Assembly (NCBI GenBank): GCA_947631185.1
Contig: CANRKJ010000012.1
Location: forward strand, 1 to 53,833
Length of the DNA: 53,833 nt
DNA from: an uncultured Clostridia bacterium
GTDB lineage: Bacteria; Bacillota; Clostridia; TANB77; CAG-508
Direction: 5' to 3'
The position numbers and the translations under genes were made by a program. Below are positions 53,156-53,833 of this stretch, piece by piece. Numbering within the stretch: position 1 is the stretch's first letter; every line of letters starts with the position of its first letter. The notes under the pieces are model-generated. The model was not told the origin of the DNA and made no database searches. It saw only the letters and a program-made list of their open reading frames with translations.

Positions 53156-53614
53156 CTATTTTATATTTTTTGAAAAACTTTGAATTATACTAATTATTCC
53201 ATTAGTTGCAAATATAATTATAGCACCCAAAACATAAACAAATGCATGTTTTTTTATTTCAGCTTTTTCTTCAACAGAAGCCATAATATATTTAACAGCT
53301 AAAATTGTTAGCATAGCAATAGCTATAGCAACAGAAACTATCTGAAACACATTTCTTATTGCTCCCAAAAAATTTTGTAAAGTTCCAACTGTTCCTCCTT
53401 TATCAGTTTTACTTCCATCTATTGAACTTTTTGATTTGTCCATATATTTTTTTATAGCACTTTCTCCAACTGATTCTGAAGTGGTAGTTGTTGTTTCATC
53501 AGCTTTTTTTGTACCTGTTGCATTAGAATATTGATTTATTGAAAAAAATGATAATAATATCATAATTATTGACAAAATAATTATTTTAAAAATTTTATTT
53601 GTTTTTATTTTCAT
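53156..53614 (-). CDS. VirB2/TrbC-like pilin-type protein, copy 1 (first gene of the T4SS operon)
   Basis: 152 residues: signal segment (9-28, ending YSNATG), a Thr/Lys-rich linker of about 40 residues, then two membrane segments around YIMASVEEKAEIKKHA. No clear ribosome site precedes the ATG. Pilin-like subunits of T4SS assemble the extracellular or wall conduit. Confidence 0.75.
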   Translation of the reverse strand: MKIKTNKIFKIIILSIIMILLSFFSINQYSNATGTKKADETTTTTSESVGESAIKKYMDKSKSSIDGSKTDKGGTVGTLQNFLGAIRNVFQIVSVAIAIAMLTILAVKYIMASVEEKAEIKKHAFVYVLGAIIIFATNGIISIIQSFSKNIK

Positions 53615-53710
53615 TATACTTTTTTGATATTATTAAATACCAAAATCCCCCTTATCTTATCTAAATTTGAAATTTTAATGGAATTTCATGACCACTTTTT
53701 TATATAATTA

Positions 53711-53739
53711 ATTATACATTATTTTATTTTTTTTGTAAA
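53711..53739 (-). promoter_or_regulatory. Main promoter of the T4SS operon
   Basis: On the minus strand TTTACA (53739-53734), a 17-base spacer and TATAAT (53716-53711), giving a leader of about 90 bases that contains a TGAAATT/AATTTCA hairpin and a GGGGGA. Beyond it, to the window end, no gene is visible. Confidence 0.7.
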
Positions 53740-53833
53740 TATTTTCTATTTTGTTCTGTATTTAATTTATGATAAAATCACCTTAAAAGTTTATAAGCGA
53801 AAATTTCACCTTTGAATGTATAAATATAGAAAA

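Noticed and set aside
1-53833. CRISPR arrays, rRNA genes
   Set aside because: No regularly spaced repeats of 24-40 bases with unique spacers and no rRNA-like GC-rich blocks are visible; the only tandem repeats are the two CptI units.

Overview
The window is very AT-rich DNA from a low-GC Firmicute, most likely an uncultured gut member of the class Clostridia. Supporting signs are a Spo0E-family phosphatase, an lgt/YmfH/YmfF block, strong AGGAGG ribosome sites, frequent TTG starts, Gram-positive-type T4SS proteins (PrgI-like) and a CptIN type III toxin-antitoxin locus. A species cannot be named from the sequence alone.

Layout. (1) 1-3700 is a graveyard: a 5'-truncated M14 carboxypeptidase, a stub of a DUF5680 protein, an ISLre2-type transposase remnant and a broken nucleoside-deoxyribosyltransferase-like gene surround one intact gene for a membrane-anchored SH3b plus lysozyme-like protein. 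(2) 3747-14928 is one host gene of 389 codons cut in two by an integrative mobilizable element of about 10.0 kb (4439-14450). The element carries a large serine integrase, a MobV relaxase with a pMV158-like oriT, an HTH protein and cargo: an acetyltransferase-like protein, a ubiquitin-like protein next to a radical SAM-SPASM-JAB fusion, a DUF6076 protein and a CptIN type III toxin-antitoxin locus. Rejoining the two host-gene halves restores the reading frame exactly. (3) 14929-22268 is accessory DNA: an MFS transporter, a decayed ParE-like toxin, a gene with a lectin/FGE-like tail, a three-gene operon including an HExxH protein, and an EndA-like nuclease. (4) 22385-33104 is ordinary chromosome: alpha-amylase, SDR, patatin, NUDIX, Spo0E, Lgt, the M16 pair YmfH/YmfF, DUF47 with a Pit phosphate transporter, and DUF2971. 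(5) 33230-35970 holds a candidate type I toxin-antitoxin locus, a Phd/YefM-RelE/ParE pair, a Sel1-repeat protein, tRNA-Cys and tRNA-Gly. (6) 36050-53740 is a 13-gene minus-strand type IV secretion operon: three or four VirB2-like pilins, a PrgI/VirB3-like protein, a TraC-type N-domain protein, a VirB4 ATPase, three VirB6-like proteins, an NlpC/P60-like hydrolase and two paralogous anchored proteins. No relaxase or VirD4 coupling protein is seen next to it.

How they work together. The integrase, relaxase and oriT make the 10-kb element able to excise and to be mobilized by a conjugative machine supplied elsewhere. CptIN would stabilise it. The ubiquitin-like/radical SAM/JAB pair is its most unusual cargo and looks like a two-gene protein-tail modification system. 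The T4SS operon contains the parts for a cell-wall-crossing channel but lacks the DNA-processing genes, so its substrate is an open question.
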